This document shows, one piece after another, positions 7,833-17,518 of a stretch of DNA of 64,000 nt. How positions within the stretch are numbered: the stretch's first letter is position 1; each line of letters opens with the position of its first letter. Position numbers and translations under genes: made by a program. The notes beneath the pieces were generated by a model, which saw only the letters and a list, made by a program, of their open reading frames with translations, searched no databases and was not told where the DNA came from. Source of the DNA: an uncultured Bacteroides sp. (GTDB lineage: Bacteria > Bacteroidota > Bacteroidia > Bacteroidales > Bacteroidaceae); the NCBI RefSeq assembly GCF_905207245.1, contig NZ_CAJLKP010000022.1, positions 1 through 64,000 on the forward strand, given 5' to 3'.

Positions 7833-9089
7833 ATGGATACCTATATTTATTTATTGATTACTATGGCTTTCTCTGCCTTCTTTTCAGGTATGGAGATTGC
7901 TTTTGTTTCCGTAGATAAACTGCGTTTTGAAATGGAACGTAAAGAAGGGCTGACTTCTCGCATCCTTTCCTATTTCTTTCGTAATTCCAATAGCTTCATT
8001 TCTACCATGCTGGTAGGTAATAATATTGCGCTGGTTATTTATGGTATCCTCATGGCGCAAATTATTAAAGTTCATTTGCTGGGAGATTTGATTTCTAATG
8101 ATTTTGTAGAAGTACTGTTGCAGACGATAATCTCCACGCTTATTATTCTGGTTACAGGTGAATTTCTCCCTAAAACTTTATTCAAGATTAATCCTAATCT
8201 TGTGTTGAAGGTGTGTGCTTTTCCCTTGATTATCTGTTATGTCATTTTGTATCCGGTGTCTCAACTGGCATCCGGGTTGTCTTATCTCTTCTTACGTCTG
8301 TTTGGAATGAAGATTAATAAGGAGGCGCAAGAAAGAGCTTTTGGTAAAGTTGATTTGGATTATTTCGTCCAGTCCAGCATTGATAATGCCGAAGATGAGG
8401 AAGGACTGGACACCGAAGTGAAGATATTTCAGAATGCGCTTGACTTTTCCAGTATTAAAATACGTGACTGTATCGTACCGCGTACGGAAGTTGTAGCTGT
8501 TGACCTGACTACTTCCCTGGAAGATTTGAAGAGCCTTTTTGTTGAGTCCGGCATCTCTAAAATTATTGTTTATGACGGAAATATAGATAATGTGGTAGGT
8601 TATATTCATTCGTCTGAAATGTTCCGTAATCCTGCCGACTGGCGGAATAATGTGAAGGAAGTTCCTATTGTGCCCGAAACAATGGCAGCGCATAAACTGA
8701 TGAAGCTGTTTATGCAGCAGAAGAAAACTATTGCGGTTGTGGTGGATGAGTTCGGCGGTACGGCGGGCATTGTTTCACTGGAAGACTTGGTGGAAGAGAT
8801 ATTCGGTGATATTGAAGATGAGCATGATAACACTTCGTATGTTTGCAAGCAGATTGGTGAGGGTGAATATGTGCTTTCCGGTCGTTTGGAGATAGAGAAG
8901 GTGAACGAGACATTTAATCTTGATTTACCTGAAGAGGATGATTATATGACCGTAGGTGGATTGATTTTGAACCGTTATCAGAGTTTCCCGAAATTACATG
9001 AAGTAGTGACTATTGATAAATTCCAGTTTAAAATAATTAAGGTTACAGCCACAAAAATTGAGTTGGTACGTCTTAAAGTGGTCGAATAA
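7833..9089 (+). CDS. HlyC/CorC (CNNM-type) membrane protein with CBS pair
   Basis: 418 residues. The DUF21 transmembrane region spans about 1-180, with several membrane segments starting at YIYLLITMAFSAFFSGMEIAFVSVDKLR. A CBS-domain pair follows (about 205-325; IVPRTEVVAVD, VDEFGGTAGIVSLEDLVEEIFGDIEDEHD), then a C-terminal CorC_HlyC domain (about 335-415; YVLSGRLEIEKVNETFNLDLPEEDDYMTVGGLI). Family members are linked to Mg2+/Co2+ transport; the homologue GldE is associated with gliding in other Bacteroidetes. The substrate here is not decided by sequence. It starts 3 bp after lptC, within the coaX operon. Confidence 0.92.
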   Translation: MDTYIYLLITMAFSAFFSGMEIAFVSVDKLRFEMERKEGLTSRILSYFFRNSNSFISTMLVGNNIALVIYGILMAQIIKVHLLGDLISNDFVEVLLQTIISTLIILVTGEFLPKTLFKINPNLVLKVCAFPLIICYVILYPVSQLASGLSYLFLRLFGMKINKEAQERAFGKVDLDYFVQSSIDNAEDEEGLDTEVKIFQNALDFSSIKIRDCIVPRTEVVAVDLTTSLEDLKSLFVESGISKIIVYDGNIDNVVGYIHSSEMFRNPADWRNNVKEVPIVPETMAAHKLMKLFMQQKKTIAVVVDEFGGTAGIVSLEDLVEEIFGDIEDEHDNTSYVCKQIGEGEYVLSGRLEIEKVNETFNLDLPEEDDYMTVGGLILNRYQSFPKLHEVVTIDKFQFKIIKVTATKIELVRLKVVE

Positions 9090-9144
9090 TGACGGAATGG
9101 TATATTTTTTTAGAGAATAAATAGATGCGTATTAGCATTTTTTG

Positions 9145-9152
9145 TATCTTCG
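9145..9152 (+). promoter_or_regulatory. Possible -7 box for ppiD
   Basis: TATCTTCG, one base off TAnnTTTG, 58 bp before the ppiD start in a 121-bp gap. No convincing -33 element. Confidence 0.35.
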
Positions 9153-9210
9153 TGCGCTAAAATGAAGTTTGGAGAAAATAATAATAAACAAATAAATCAT
9201 ATTAACTAAA

Positions 9211-11349
9211 ATGGCAACATTACAAAACATTCGGTCTAAAGGACCCTTATTGGTGGTTGTAATTGGTTTGGCGCTGTTTGCTTTCATTGCAGGAGATGCT
9301 TGGAAGGTATTGCAGCCGCACCAATCACATGATGTAGGAGAGGTTAACGGAGAGGCACTTTCCGCTCAGGATTATCAGAACTTAGTAGAAGAATATACTG
9401 AGGTTGTGAAATTCTCCAGCGGTTCAAATGCACTTAACGACGAACAAACCAACCAAATTAAAGATGAAGTTTGGAGAAATTACGTCAACAATAAGCTGAT
9501 TGAAAACGAAGCAGAGAAGCTTGGTTTGTCAGTCTCTAAAGCAGAAATTCAGGCAATCATTGATGCAGGTGTACATCCGATGTTGCAACAGACCCCGTTC
9601 CGTAATCCGCAGACTGGTGCTTTTGACAAAGATATGCTGAAGAAGTTCTTGGTAGATTACTCTAAGATGAACACAGCACAGATGCCGGCACAATATGCTG
9701 AATATTATCAGTCTATGTATAAGTTCTGGTCTTTCTTGGAAAAACAACTGATACAGACTCGTCTGGCAGAAAAATATCAGGCTTTGGTATCGAAGTCTCT
9801 TTTCTCTAATCCGGTGGAAGCTCAGGATGCTTTCAATGCGAGAGTAGATCAGTCCGACTTGTTGCTGGCCGCTATTCCTTATTCCTCTATCGTTGACTCT
9901 ACCGTAACCATTACGGATGCCGACCTGAAGGATGCTTATGGAAAGAAGAAAGAACAATTCAAGCAATATGTAGAAACTCGTAACATCAAGTTCATTGATG
10001 TACAGGTGACTGCAAGCCCCGAAGATAGAGAAGCTATCCAGAGCGAAGTAATGGAATACACAGAGCAGCTTGCAGGTACTCCGGGTGATTATTCAACTCT
10101 GGTTCGTGCTGCTGGTTCTGAAGTTCCTTATATTGATTTGTATTATACATCTAAGGCGTTGCCTACTGATGTTGCAGCTCGCTTGGATTCAGTATCTGTA
10201 GGTGGGGTATATGGTCCTTACTATAATGCAACTGACAACACTATTAACTCATTCAAGAAGTTGGCTACTGCTTCAATGGCAGACTCTATCCAATATCGCC
10301 AGATACAGGTGGTTGCTGAAGATGCTACTAAAACAAAAGCTTTGGCCGACAGTATCTATACTGCTATTAAGGGTGGTGCAGATTTTGCAGAGATTGCAAA
10401 GAAATACGGTCAGACCGGTGAGTCAACCTGGATTTCTTCTGCTAACTATGAAGGTGCACAGTTGGATGGTGACAACCTGAAGTATGTAAGCACTATCAAC
10501 ACTTTGGATAAGAATGCTCTGACTAACCTGAGTCTGACACAAGCAAATGTTATCTTGCAGGTGATGGACAAAAAGGCTGTTAAGGATAAATATAAAGTAG
10601 CAGTCATCAAGCGTCCGGTAGAATTCAGTAAGGAGACTTATAGCAAAGCATATAATGAATTCAGCCAGTTCATTGCTTCTAATCCGACTTTGGATAAATT
10701 GGTTGCTAATGCTGAAGATGCAGGTTACAAATTGCTGGACAGAAACGACCTGTACAGTTCTGAACATACTATCGGTGGTATCAGAGGTACTAAAGAAGCT
10801 CTGAGATGGGCTTTCTCTGCAAAACCGGGTGAAGTTTCGGGTTTGTATGAATGTGGCGAAAGTGACCGTATGTTGGTGGTGGGTGTTTCGGCTGTAATCC
10901 CGGCAGGTTACCGTCCGTTGGCTTTGGTGAAAGACCAGTTGAGACTGGAATTGCTTCGCGACAAGAAAGCTGAGAAAATCATGGCTGATATGAAGGCTGC
11001 CGGTGCAACTTCATTCGATCAGTACAAAGCTATGGCGGATGCAGTTAGCGACTCTGTGAAACACGTAACTTTTGCAGCCCCTGCTTATGTTCCTGCATTG
11101 CGTGCGAGCGAACCGTTGGTAGGTGCTTATGCATCTGTTGCTGAGCTGAACCAACTGAGTGCTCCGATTAAGGGCAATGGTGGTGTATTTGTTCTCCAAC
11201 CGTATGCAAAAGAAAAGATGAACGAGACTTTCAATCAGGAAACCGAAGAAACTACATTGCAGAATATGCATGCCCGTATGGCAAGCCAGTTCCTCAACGA
11301 TTTGTATCTGAAAGCTGATGTGAAAGATTCACGTTACCTGTTCTTCTAA
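9211..11349 (+). CDS. ppiD: PpiD-like periplasmic peptidyl-prolyl isomerase / chaperone
   Basis: 712 residues, membrane-anchored by one N-terminal segment (about 13-31, GPLLVVVIGLALFAFIAG) with the rest in the periplasm. A SurA_N-like helical chaperone region follows (about 40-200; GEVNGEALSAQDYQNLVEEY), then a parvulin-type rotamase module (about 345-450; IQYRQIQVVAEDATKTKALADSI, GADFAEIAKKYGQTGESTWIS). A second degenerate parvulin-like segment follows around 520-570. PpiD proteins help fold proteins leaving the Sec translocon. A strong terminator follows at 11379-11408. Confidence 0.93.
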   Translation: MATLQNIRSKGPLLVVVIGLALFAFIAGDAWKVLQPHQSHDVGEVNGEALSAQDYQNLVEEYTEVVKFSSGSNALNDEQTNQIKDEVWRNYVNNKLIENEAEKLGLSVSKAEIQAIIDAGVHPMLQQTPFRNPQTGAFDKDMLKKFLVDYSKMNTAQMPAQYAEYYQSMYKFWSFLEKQLIQTRLAEKYQALVSKSLFSNPVEAQDAFNARVDQSDLLLAAIPYSSIVDSTVTITDADLKDAYGKKKEQFKQYVETRNIKFIDVQVTASPEDREAIQSEVMEYTEQLAGTPGDYSTLVRAAGSEVPYIDLYYTSKALPTDVAARLDSVSVGGVYGPYYNATDNTINSFKKLATASMADSIQYRQIQVVAEDATKTKALADSIYTAIKGGADFAEIAKKYGQTGESTWISSANYEGAQLDGDNLKYVSTINTLDKNALTNLSLTQANVILQVMDKKAVKDKYKVAVIKRPVEFSKETYSKAYNEFSQFIASNPTLDKLVANAEDAGYKLLDRNDLYSSEHTIGGIRGTKEALRWAFSAKPGEVSGLYECGESDRMLVVGVSAVIPAGYRPLALVKDQLRLELLRDKKAEKIMADMKAAGATSFDQYKAMADAVSDSVKHVTFAAPAYVPALRASEPLVGAYASVAELNQLSAPIKGNGGVFVLQPYAKEKMNETFNQETEETTLQNMHARMASQFLNDLYLKADVKDSRYLFF

Positions 11350-11378
11350 GGAATTATAAAATAATTCGAGATATGAAA

Positions 11379-11408
11379 GCCGTCTGATGTTATATCAGGC
11401 GGCTTTTT
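11379..11408 (+). terminator. Intrinsic terminator after ppiD
   Basis: 10-bp stem (GCCGTCTGAT with ATCAGGCGGC, one G-U pair), 5-nt loop and a TTTTT tract. Confidence 0.92.
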
Positions 11409-11465
11409 CTTTCTGCCTTTCTGTCATTTTCTGTGCCTGCCATTGCCTTTGTGCAACTTTATTCC

Positions 11466-11473
11466 TACCTTTG
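11466..11473 (+). promoter_or_regulatory. -7 box for rlmN
   Basis: TACCTTTG, 32 bp before the ATG, with ATTG at 11442-11445 (20-bp spacing) as the -33 candidate. Confidence 0.65.
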
Positions 11474-11505
11474 CAAAGATAAACTGGAAAGATTGATAGA
11501 TAATT

Positions 11506-12546
11506 ATGCCGAAACTAACTCTTTTAGGATTAACACTCGCTGAATTGCAGGAGGTGGTGAAGAGACTGGGAATGCCAGGATTCGCCGCCAAGCAGATTGC
11601 TTCATGGCTGTATGACAAGAAAGTGAACTCCATAGATGACATGACTAACTTGTCGTTAAGACATCGGGATCTTCTGAAAGATATCTGTGAAGTGGGAGCG
11701 GATGCACCTGTGGATGCGATGCGTTCGGTAGATGGTACGGTGAAATACTTGTATCGGGCTGGTGAGAAACATTTTGTAGAGGCGGTTTATATTCCTGATG
11801 AAGAACGTGCCACGCTTTGTGTATCTTCGCAGGTGGGATGTAAGATGAATTGTAAGTTTTGTATGACCGGTAAACAAGGTTTTATTGCTAACCTGACTGC
11901 CAATCAGATTATCAATCAGATTAATTCCCTTCCCGAACGGGACAAGCTGACTAATATCGTGATGATGGGCATGGGAGAACCTCTGGACAATCTGGACGAG
12001 GTGTTGAAAGCCCTGGAAATAATGACTTCTTCTTATGGCTATGGATGGAGCCCTAAGCGAATCACTCTTTCTACGGTTGGATTGCGCAAAGGTTTCCAGC
12101 GCTTCATAGAGGAGTCCGAATGCCATTTAGCCATTAGTTTGCATTCTCCTGTCATCATGCAGCGCCGCGAACTGATGCCGGCGGAGAAAGCCTTTTCTAT
12201 TACAGAAATGGTAGACGTGTTAAAAAACTATGATTTTAGTAAACAGCGCAGACTATCTTTTGAATATATTGTTTTCAAGGGTGTGAATGATTCGTTGCTC
12301 TATGCTAAAGAATTGTTGAAACTCTTGCGCGGACTGGATTGCCGTGTTAATCTTATCCGCTTTCATGCTATACCGGGCGTAGAATTGGAAGGTGCGGATA
12401 TGGAAACAATGAATAAATTCCGTGATTATCTGACTTCTCATGGTTTGTTTACCACGATACGTGCTTCCCGGGGTGAGGACATATTCGCCGCCTGTGGCAT
12501 GCTTTCCACTGCGAAGCAGGAAGGGAATAAACAAGAATTAATATAA
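11506..12546 (+). CDS. rlmN: Dual-specificity 23S rRNA A2503 / tRNA A37 C2-methyltransferase
   Basis: Radical SAM enzyme that methylates C2 of A2503 in 23S rRNA (and A37 of some tRNAs). At 346 residues it has normal length. The radical SAM cluster motif CKMNCKFC gives C112, C116 and C119. The family's catalytic cysteine is present as C330 in DIFAACGMLS, the residue forming the methylene-bridged intermediate. The N-terminal RNA-binding region (ELQEVVKRLGMPGFAAKQIASWLY) and GMGEPLDN are also present. It has its own promoter and terminator upstream and precedes the DUF4837 gene. Confidence 0.97.
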   Translation: MPKLTLLGLTLAELQEVVKRLGMPGFAAKQIASWLYDKKVNSIDDMTNLSLRHRDLLKDICEVGADAPVDAMRSVDGTVKYLYRAGEKHFVEAVYIPDEERATLCVSSQVGCKMNCKFCMTGKQGFIANLTANQIINQINSLPERDKLTNIVMMGMGEPLDNLDEVLKALEIMTSSYGYGWSPKRITLSTVGLRKGFQRFIEESECHLAISLHSPVIMQRRELMPAEKAFSITEMVDVLKNYDFSKQRRLSFEYIVFKGVNDSLLYAKELLKLLRGLDCRVNLIRFHAIPGVELEGADMETMNKFRDYLTSHGLFTTIRASRGEDIFAACGMLSTAKQEGNKQELI

Positions 12547-12584
12547 ATTATTAACTTTGGCTCGGATGATATACGTATTCTTCG

Positions 12585-12592
12585 TAGTTTTG
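12585..12592 (+). promoter_or_regulatory. -7 box for the DUF4837-pdxA operon
   Basis: TAGTTTTG, 23 bp before the ATG at 12616. Another TAACTTTG lies at 12552-12559. Confidence 0.6.
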
Positions 12593-12615
12593 TAAAAACA
12601 TTAACTGGTAAGTAT

Positions 12616-13671
12616 ATGAGAAAGCACCTGTTTTTTTTGAGTTTAGCTCTTGTAGCGATTGCCTTTTCCGCTTGTAGTGGTGGTAAGAAAGGCGTATTTG
12701 GTGCGACCTCCAGTGGTCGCGCGTATGAGATTTTGGTAGTGGTTGACCCTGCTATGTGGGAGCGCCCTGCCGGCAGGGCCCTTTTTGACGTACTCGATAC
12801 GGATGTGCCGGGACTTCCCCAATCCGAGCGTTCTTTCCGTATGATGTACACTTCCCCCTCAAATTATGATGCTACGTTAAAGCTGATTCGTAACATTATC
12901 ATTGCTGATGTACAGGATATTTATACCCAGCCTAAGTTTAAGTATGCAAGGGATGTGTATGCAGCACCACAGACCATTTTGACAATCCAGGCTCCGGATG
13001 AAGCTTCTTTCGAGAAGTTCGTGTCGGAAAATAAGCAGACTATTATCGACTTCTTCACCCGTGCGGAAATGAATCGCCAGATTTCGCAGTTGGAAAAGAA
13101 ACATAATGACTATGTGGCTACGAAAGTGAAGAGCATGTTTGATTGTGATGTATGGATACCCGCAGAACTTTCTTCTACCAAGCAAGGTGAGAATTTCTTC
13201 TGGGCAGGCACGAATGCAGCTACCGGCGATCAGAACTTTGTTATTTACTCTTTCCCTTATAAGGATAAGAATACGTTTACCAAAGAATATTTTGTGCAGA
13301 TGCGCGACTCTGTCATGAAAGCTAATATCCCGGGTTCTAAGGAAGGCGTGTATATGATGACCGATTCATTGATGACAGATGTGCGTCCTCTCACTATACA
13401 AGGCGAATATGCTTTGGAAGCACGTGGATTGTGGCGTATGAAGGGTGACTTTATGGGCGGTCCGTATGTTTCGCATATGCGCCTGGATCCGGTGAACCAA
13501 CGCATTATCGTTGTAGAAGCCTTTATCTATTCACCTGATAAGTTGAAACGTAATCTAATGCGCCAGATGGAAGCTTCTCTTTACACATTGAGAGTGCCGG
13601 GTGATAAACAGACGGGTTCAGAAATACCATTAGGAGTGACTAAAGAGCAGGCTGCTGATAAAGAAGAATAA
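12616..13671 (+). CDS. DUF4837 family lipoprotein
   Basis: 351 residues with signal peptide and lipobox IAFSACSGG (Cys at about 20), so a lipid-anchored envelope protein. The sequence from SSGRAYEILVVVDPAMWERPAGRALFDVLDTDVPGLPQSE through KSMFDCDVWIPAELSSTKQGENFFW matches what I know of DUF4837, a Bacteroidetes-specific family of unknown function. The family is typically found beside rlmN and pdxA, as here. It ends 83 bp before pdxA, with a weak GGGTGTG/CACACCC hairpin (13684-13718) between them. No function can be assigned. Confidence 0.85.
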   Translation: MRKHLFFLSLALVAIAFSACSGGKKGVFGATSSGRAYEILVVVDPAMWERPAGRALFDVLDTDVPGLPQSERSFRMMYTSPSNYDATLKLIRNIIIADVQDIYTQPKFKYARDVYAAPQTILTIQAPDEASFEKFVSENKQTIIDFFTRAEMNRQISQLEKKHNDYVATKVKSMFDCDVWIPAELSSTKQGENFFWAGTNAATGDQNFVIYSFPYKDKNTFTKEYFVQMRDSVMKANIPGSKEGVYMMTDSLMTDVRPLTIQGEYALEARGLWRMKGDFMGGPYVSHMRLDPVNQRIIVVEAFIYSPDKLKRNLMRQMEASLYTLRVPGDKQTGSEIPLGVTKEQAADKEE

Positions 13672-13754
13672 TATGAAGGTATGGGGTGTGTCAAAACGTG
13701 GTGAGTTCCGGCACACCCACATCATTTCTCTAATGTGATATATATAAATTTAAA

Positions 13755-14852
13755 ATGGAAGATAATAAAATAAAAGTCGGCATTACCCAGGGAGACATAA
13801 ACGGCGTGGGGTACGAGGTTATTCTGAAAACATTTTCAGACCCCGTTATGCTAGAACTGTGTACGCCTATTATTTATGGCTCACCCAAGGTGGCAGCTTA
13901 CCATCGTAAGTCACTTGATTTGCCGACAAACTTCAGTATCGTGAATTCGGCTTCGGAAGCGGCTCATAATCGTTTGAGCGTAGTGAACTGCACGGATGAT
14001 GAAGTGAAGGTGGAGTTCTCGAAAGCTGATCCGGAAGCCGGAAAGGCTGCACTTGGTGCTTTGGAAAGGGCGATTGAGGAGTATAAAGAAGGGTTGATTG
14101 ACGTGATTGTGACCGCCCCTATCAATAAGCATACTATTCAGTCGGAGACTTTCTCTTTTCCCGGTCATACGGAATATATAGAAGAAAGATTGGGAAATGG
14201 TGCCAAGTCGCTGATGATATTAATGAAAGATGATTTCCGGGTGGCACTGGTGACAGGGCATATTCCTGTTAGCCAGATTGCATCTACCATAACGAAAGAA
14301 CTGATAGAGGAAAAACTAGCTATCTTCAATCAGTCATTGAAGCAAGACTTCGCTATTGGTGCACCGCGCATTGCCGTACTTTCTCTGAATCCACATGCGG
14401 GAGATGAAGGACTGCTGGGCAAAGAAGAGGAAGAAATCATCATTCCGGCGTTGAAAGAAATGGCTGCAAGAGGCATTTTGTGCTATGGTCCGTATCCGGC
14501 TGATGGTTTCATGGGTTCAGGTAATTTCACTCATTTCGATGGTGTGCTTGCCATGTATCACGATCAGGGATTGGCTCCGTTCAAGGCGCTGGCAATGGAT
14601 GAAGGGGTGAACTATACTGCCGGATTGCCTGTAATACGCACTTCACCGGCTCATGGTACTGCCTATGACATAGCAGGAAAAGGACTGGCTAGCGAAGATT
14701 CTTTCCGTCAGGCTATTTATGTGTCTATTGACGTATTCCGTAACCGCCTGCGTGATAAAGAAGCACATGCCAATCCTTTGCGAAAACAATATTACGAAAA
14801 GCGTGATGACAGCGACAAGCTGAAACTTGACGTTGTGGAAGAAGATTTGTAG
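13755..14852 (+). CDS. pdxA: 4-hydroxythreonine-4-phosphate dehydrogenase
   Basis: NAD-dependent oxidation and decarboxylation of 4-phosphohydroxythreonine in the DXP-dependent pyridoxal phosphate pathway. At 365 residues it is slightly longer than the usual ~330 because of an acidic/basic tail (KRDDSDKLKLDVVEEDL). The metal and substrate ligands are visible: PINKHTIQ, FPGHTEYIEE, SLNPHAGDEGLLGKEE, YHDQGLAPFK and TSPAHGTAYDIAGKG. The next gene's ATG lies 1 bp after the stop, so translation is probably coupled. Confidence 0.96.
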   Translation: MEDNKIKVGITQGDINGVGYEVILKTFSDPVMLELCTPIIYGSPKVAAYHRKSLDLPTNFSIVNSASEAAHNRLSVVNCTDDEVKVEFSKADPEAGKAALGALERAIEEYKEGLIDVIVTAPINKHTIQSETFSFPGHTEYIEERLGNGAKSLMILMKDDFRVALVTGHIPVSQIASTITKELIEEKLAIFNQSLKQDFAIGAPRIAVLSLNPHAGDEGLLGKEEEEIIIPALKEMAARGILCYGPYPADGFMGSGNFTHFDGVLAMYHDQGLAPFKALAMDEGVNYTAGLPVIRTSPAHGTAYDIAGKGLASEDSFRQAIYVSIDVFRNRLRDKEAHANPLRKQYYEKRDDSDKLKLDVVEEDL

Positions 14853-14853
14853 C

Positions 14854-16098
14854 ATGACGAAAGCGGAGATACAACAGGTAAAATTACGTTTTGGCATCAT
14901 TGGTAACAATGAAGCATTGATGCGTGCGATAGACGTTGCCATTCAGGTGGCGCCTACCGACTTGTCTGTACTGATTACCGGAGAGAGTGGTGTGGGTAAG
15001 GAGAGCTTCCCCCAGATTATCCATCAGTATAGTAGGCGGAAACACGGCCAGTACATCGCGGTGAACTGCGGTGCCATCCCCGAAGGAACTATTGATTCGG
15101 AATTGTTCGGTCATGAGAAAGGAGCGTTTACCGGTGCTATCGGTGAGCGGAAAGGATATTTTGGTGAAGCAGATGGAGGAACCATCTTTCTGGATGAAGT
15201 GGGAGAGTTGCCTTTGCCTACCCAAGCACGCCTGCTTCGTGTGCTCGAAAGTGGAGAGTTCATCAAAGTCGGTTCATCTAAGGTGCAGAAAACCAATGTG
15301 CGCATTGTGGCAGCTACCAATGTGAACCTGGCACAAGCCATTTCCGAAGGACGTTTCCGTGAAGACTTGTATTACCGTCTCAATACCGTACCTATTCAGG
15401 TGCCTCCTCTGCGTGAGCGTGGAGAGGATGCCTTCTTGTTATTCCGCAAGTTTGCTTCGGACTTTGCTGAAAAATATCGTATGCCTGCCATTCAATTGAC
15501 AGATGATGCCCGGCAGTTACTGACTTCTTATTCATGGCCCGGCAATGTGCGGCAATTGAAGAACATCACAGAGCAGATTTCCATCATTGAAACGAATCGT
15601 GAAATCAATGGCACTATTCTGAAAGGTTATTTGCCGGATCAGAATAATATGCAGCGGCTTCCGGCTTTGTTCGGTGTCAAAGAGTCCAAGAGTTTCGGGA
15701 GCGAAAGGGAAATTCTGTATCAGGTTCTCTTCGATATGCGTCAGGATGTGACGGAATTGAAGAAACTGGTGCATGAGATTATGACCGAGCGTGCAAAGAC
15801 TGCTGCTCCGGCTGTATCGACCACCTATTATGCCCAGCCACCTGCAGTGGTGGCTCCTGTTTCTCCGAGTGTGCCTACTATTATTCACCCTTCCATAAAG
15901 CCATCTCATGAAATGGATGAAGACATACAGGATACGGAAGAATATGTAGAAGAATCTCTCTCTCTGGATGAAGTGGAGAAAGAAATGATACGGAAGGCTT
16001 TGGAAAAACATCATGGCAAACGCAAGAGTGCGGCAAAGGATTTGAATATTTCCGAGCGTACCTTATACAGAAAGATTAAAGAATATGGATTGGATTAA
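14854..16098 (+). CDS. Sigma-54-dependent transcriptional activator without receiver domain
   Basis: 414 residues from the ATG at 14854; an in-frame ATG at 14827 lies inside pdxA and is less likely. The AAA+ domain starts almost at the N-terminus: Walker A GESGVGKE around 43-49, the sigma-54 contact loop GAFTGA around 90, and Walker B GGTIFLDEVGEL. A variable linker (260-365) leads to a Fis-type helix-turn-helix (RKALEKHHGKRKSAAKDLNISERTLYRKIKEYGLD). There is no receiver, GAF or PAS input domain, so activity must be set by an unseen partner or by amount. Its 3' end overlaps lptE by 14 bp, an unusual tie between sigma-54 control and LPS export. Confidence 0.93.
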   Translation: MTKAEIQQVKLRFGIIGNNEALMRAIDVAIQVAPTDLSVLITGESGVGKESFPQIIHQYSRRKHGQYIAVNCGAIPEGTIDSELFGHEKGAFTGAIGERKGYFGEADGGTIFLDEVGELPLPTQARLLRVLESGEFIKVGSSKVQKTNVRIVAATNVNLAQAISEGRFREDLYYRLNTVPIQVPPLRERGEDAFLLFRKFASDFAEKYRMPAIQLTDDARQLLTSYSWPGNVRQLKNITEQISIIETNREINGTILKGYLPDQNNMQRLPALFGVKESKSFGSEREILYQVLFDMRQDVTELKKLVHEIMTERAKTAAPAVSTTYYAQPPAVVAPVSPSVPTIIHPSIKPSHEMDEDIQDTEEYVEESLSLDEVEKEMIRKALEKHHGKRKSAAKDLNISERTLYRKIKEYGLD

Positions 16099-16612
16099 AA
16101 AGATTGCCTCGACAGTTATCCTGCTGGGTATATTACTGATAGTAAATTCGTGTAGTATTAAAGTCGGACTTGCACCGATTAGTTCGATTGACTACGCTAA
16201 GGTGAAGACTATTTCGATAGCTGACTTCCAGAATCGTGCGGAGTATGTCTACGCCCCGTTAGCTACACAGTTTAATCAGGATTTGAAAGACCTGTTTATG
16301 CGCCAGACGCGCCTATCGCTGGTTAATGGCAATGCCGACCTTGAAATTGATGGTGAGATTACCGGTTATAATCAATATAATGAGGCGGTAGATGCAAGTG
16401 GATTTTCTTCAAAGGTGAAGGTTACTTTGACGGTAAAGGTTACTTTTGTGAATAATACCGACCATAAAGATGATTTCACCGATCAACAGTTCACGGCTTT
16501 CCAGACTTATGATTCTTCCCTGCTGCTGACTGATGTGCAGGATGACTTGATAACCAAGATGGTGAAAGATATTACAGAACAAATATTTAACGCAACCGTA
16601 GCTAACTGGTAA
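16085..16612 (+). CDS. lptE: LptE-like LPS assembly lipoprotein
   Basis: 175 residues with hydrophobic N-terminus and lipobox LIVNSCSIK (Cys about 23). The body (VGLAPISSIDYAKVKTISIADFQNRAEYVYAPLATQFNQDLKDLFMRQTRLSLV) is typical of the Bacteroidetes LptE family, the lipoprotein plug of the LptD outer membrane translocon. It overlaps the sigma-54 activator by 14 bp and is followed after 8 bp by a TPR-like protein and then secG. Confidence 0.9.
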   Translation: MDWIKKIASTVILLGILLIVNSCSIKVGLAPISSIDYAKVKTISIADFQNRAEYVYAPLATQFNQDLKDLFMRQTRLSLVNGNADLEIDGEITGYNQYNEAVDASGFSSKVKVTLTVKVTFVNNTDHKDDFTDQQFTAFQTYDSSLLLTDVQDDLITKMVKDITEQIFNATVANW

Positions 16613-16620
16613 TATAAGGA

Positions 16621-17514
16621 ATGACGCCTGTACATTTGCAACAATGGATACAGCATCCCGAGGCGTTGAACCGGGATACCTTGTATGAACTTCGTACGCT
16701 GGTAGCCCGCTATCCTTATTTTCAGTCCCTACGTTTGCTCTATCTCAAGAATCTCTATGTGCTGCACGATATTAATTTCGGTGCGGAACTGCGTAAAGCG
16801 GTATTGTATGTATCAGACCGCCGTGTATTGTTTTACCTGATTGAAGGTGATCGGTATACTCTTCATCCCCATACTTCCGTGCACATTGCCGAAAAGGATA
16901 TGGAAAAGGAGCCGAGTATTGACCGCACCCTTTCACTGATAGATGCCTTCCTTGCTACTGTTCCCGAAGAACATTTTCAGACGACGGAACTGGACTATAC
17001 CATGGATTATACCTCCTATCTGGTGCAGGATGAGGAAGAAACGGGTGGGACGGATAGGTCTTCAGTTGTTCCGGCAAAAGTACCGAAGTTGCGTGGACAA
17101 GATTTGATAGACGGCTTTATTCGCCAGAGTGAGACAGAAGAAGGAATCAGCCTGAAGTTGCCTAAAGAAGAAAAAGTGCTTCTGTTGCCATTGACTGAAA
17201 ACGATATGGAAGAAGAGGAAACGGAGGTTGCTTCCGATGAGACCATTCAGTCGGTACAGGTAAAAGCAGAGCAAGAAGAGGAAACGGAGAATGAAGAAAC
17301 TGATGAGGAAACAACTCCGAAATCAGTTCCCGATGATTTGGATGATAGCTGTTTTACCGAAACTTTGGCTAAAATTTATATCAAACAGCACCGATATGAC
17401 AAGGCACTTGAAATTATTAAAAAATTAAGTTTGAATTATCCAAAAAAAAATGCTTACTTTGCAGACCAAATCAGATTTTTGGAGAAATTGATTATTAACG
17501 CTAAATCAAAATAA
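16621..17514 (+). CDS. Cytoplasmic protein with acidic linker and C-terminal TPR-like unit
   Basis: 297 residues without signal peptide. The N-terminal part (1-110; LQQWIQHPEALNRDTLYELRTLVARYPYFQSLRLLYLKNL) is helical and conserved beside lptE/secG in Bacteroides as far as I recall. The middle (about 130-240) is very rich in Glu and Thr and probably disordered. Near the C-terminus a single TPR-like helical pair is seen (FTETLAKIYIKQHRYDKALEIIKKLSLNYPKKNAYFADQIRFLEKL). The function is unknown. Spacing to lptE (8 bp) and secG (4 bp) shows a shared operon. Confidence 0.82.
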   Translation: MTPVHLQQWIQHPEALNRDTLYELRTLVARYPYFQSLRLLYLKNLYVLHDINFGAELRKAVLYVSDRRVLFYLIEGDRYTLHPHTSVHIAEKDMEKEPSIDRTLSLIDAFLATVPEEHFQTTELDYTMDYTSYLVQDEEETGGTDRSSVVPAKVPKLRGQDLIDGFIRQSETEEGISLKLPKEEKVLLLPLTENDMEEEETEVASDETIQSVQVKAEQEEETENEETDEETTPKSVPDDLDDSCFTETLAKIYIKQHRYDKALEIIKKLSLNYPKKNAYFADQIRFLEKLIINAKSK

Positions 17515-17518
17515 CAAA

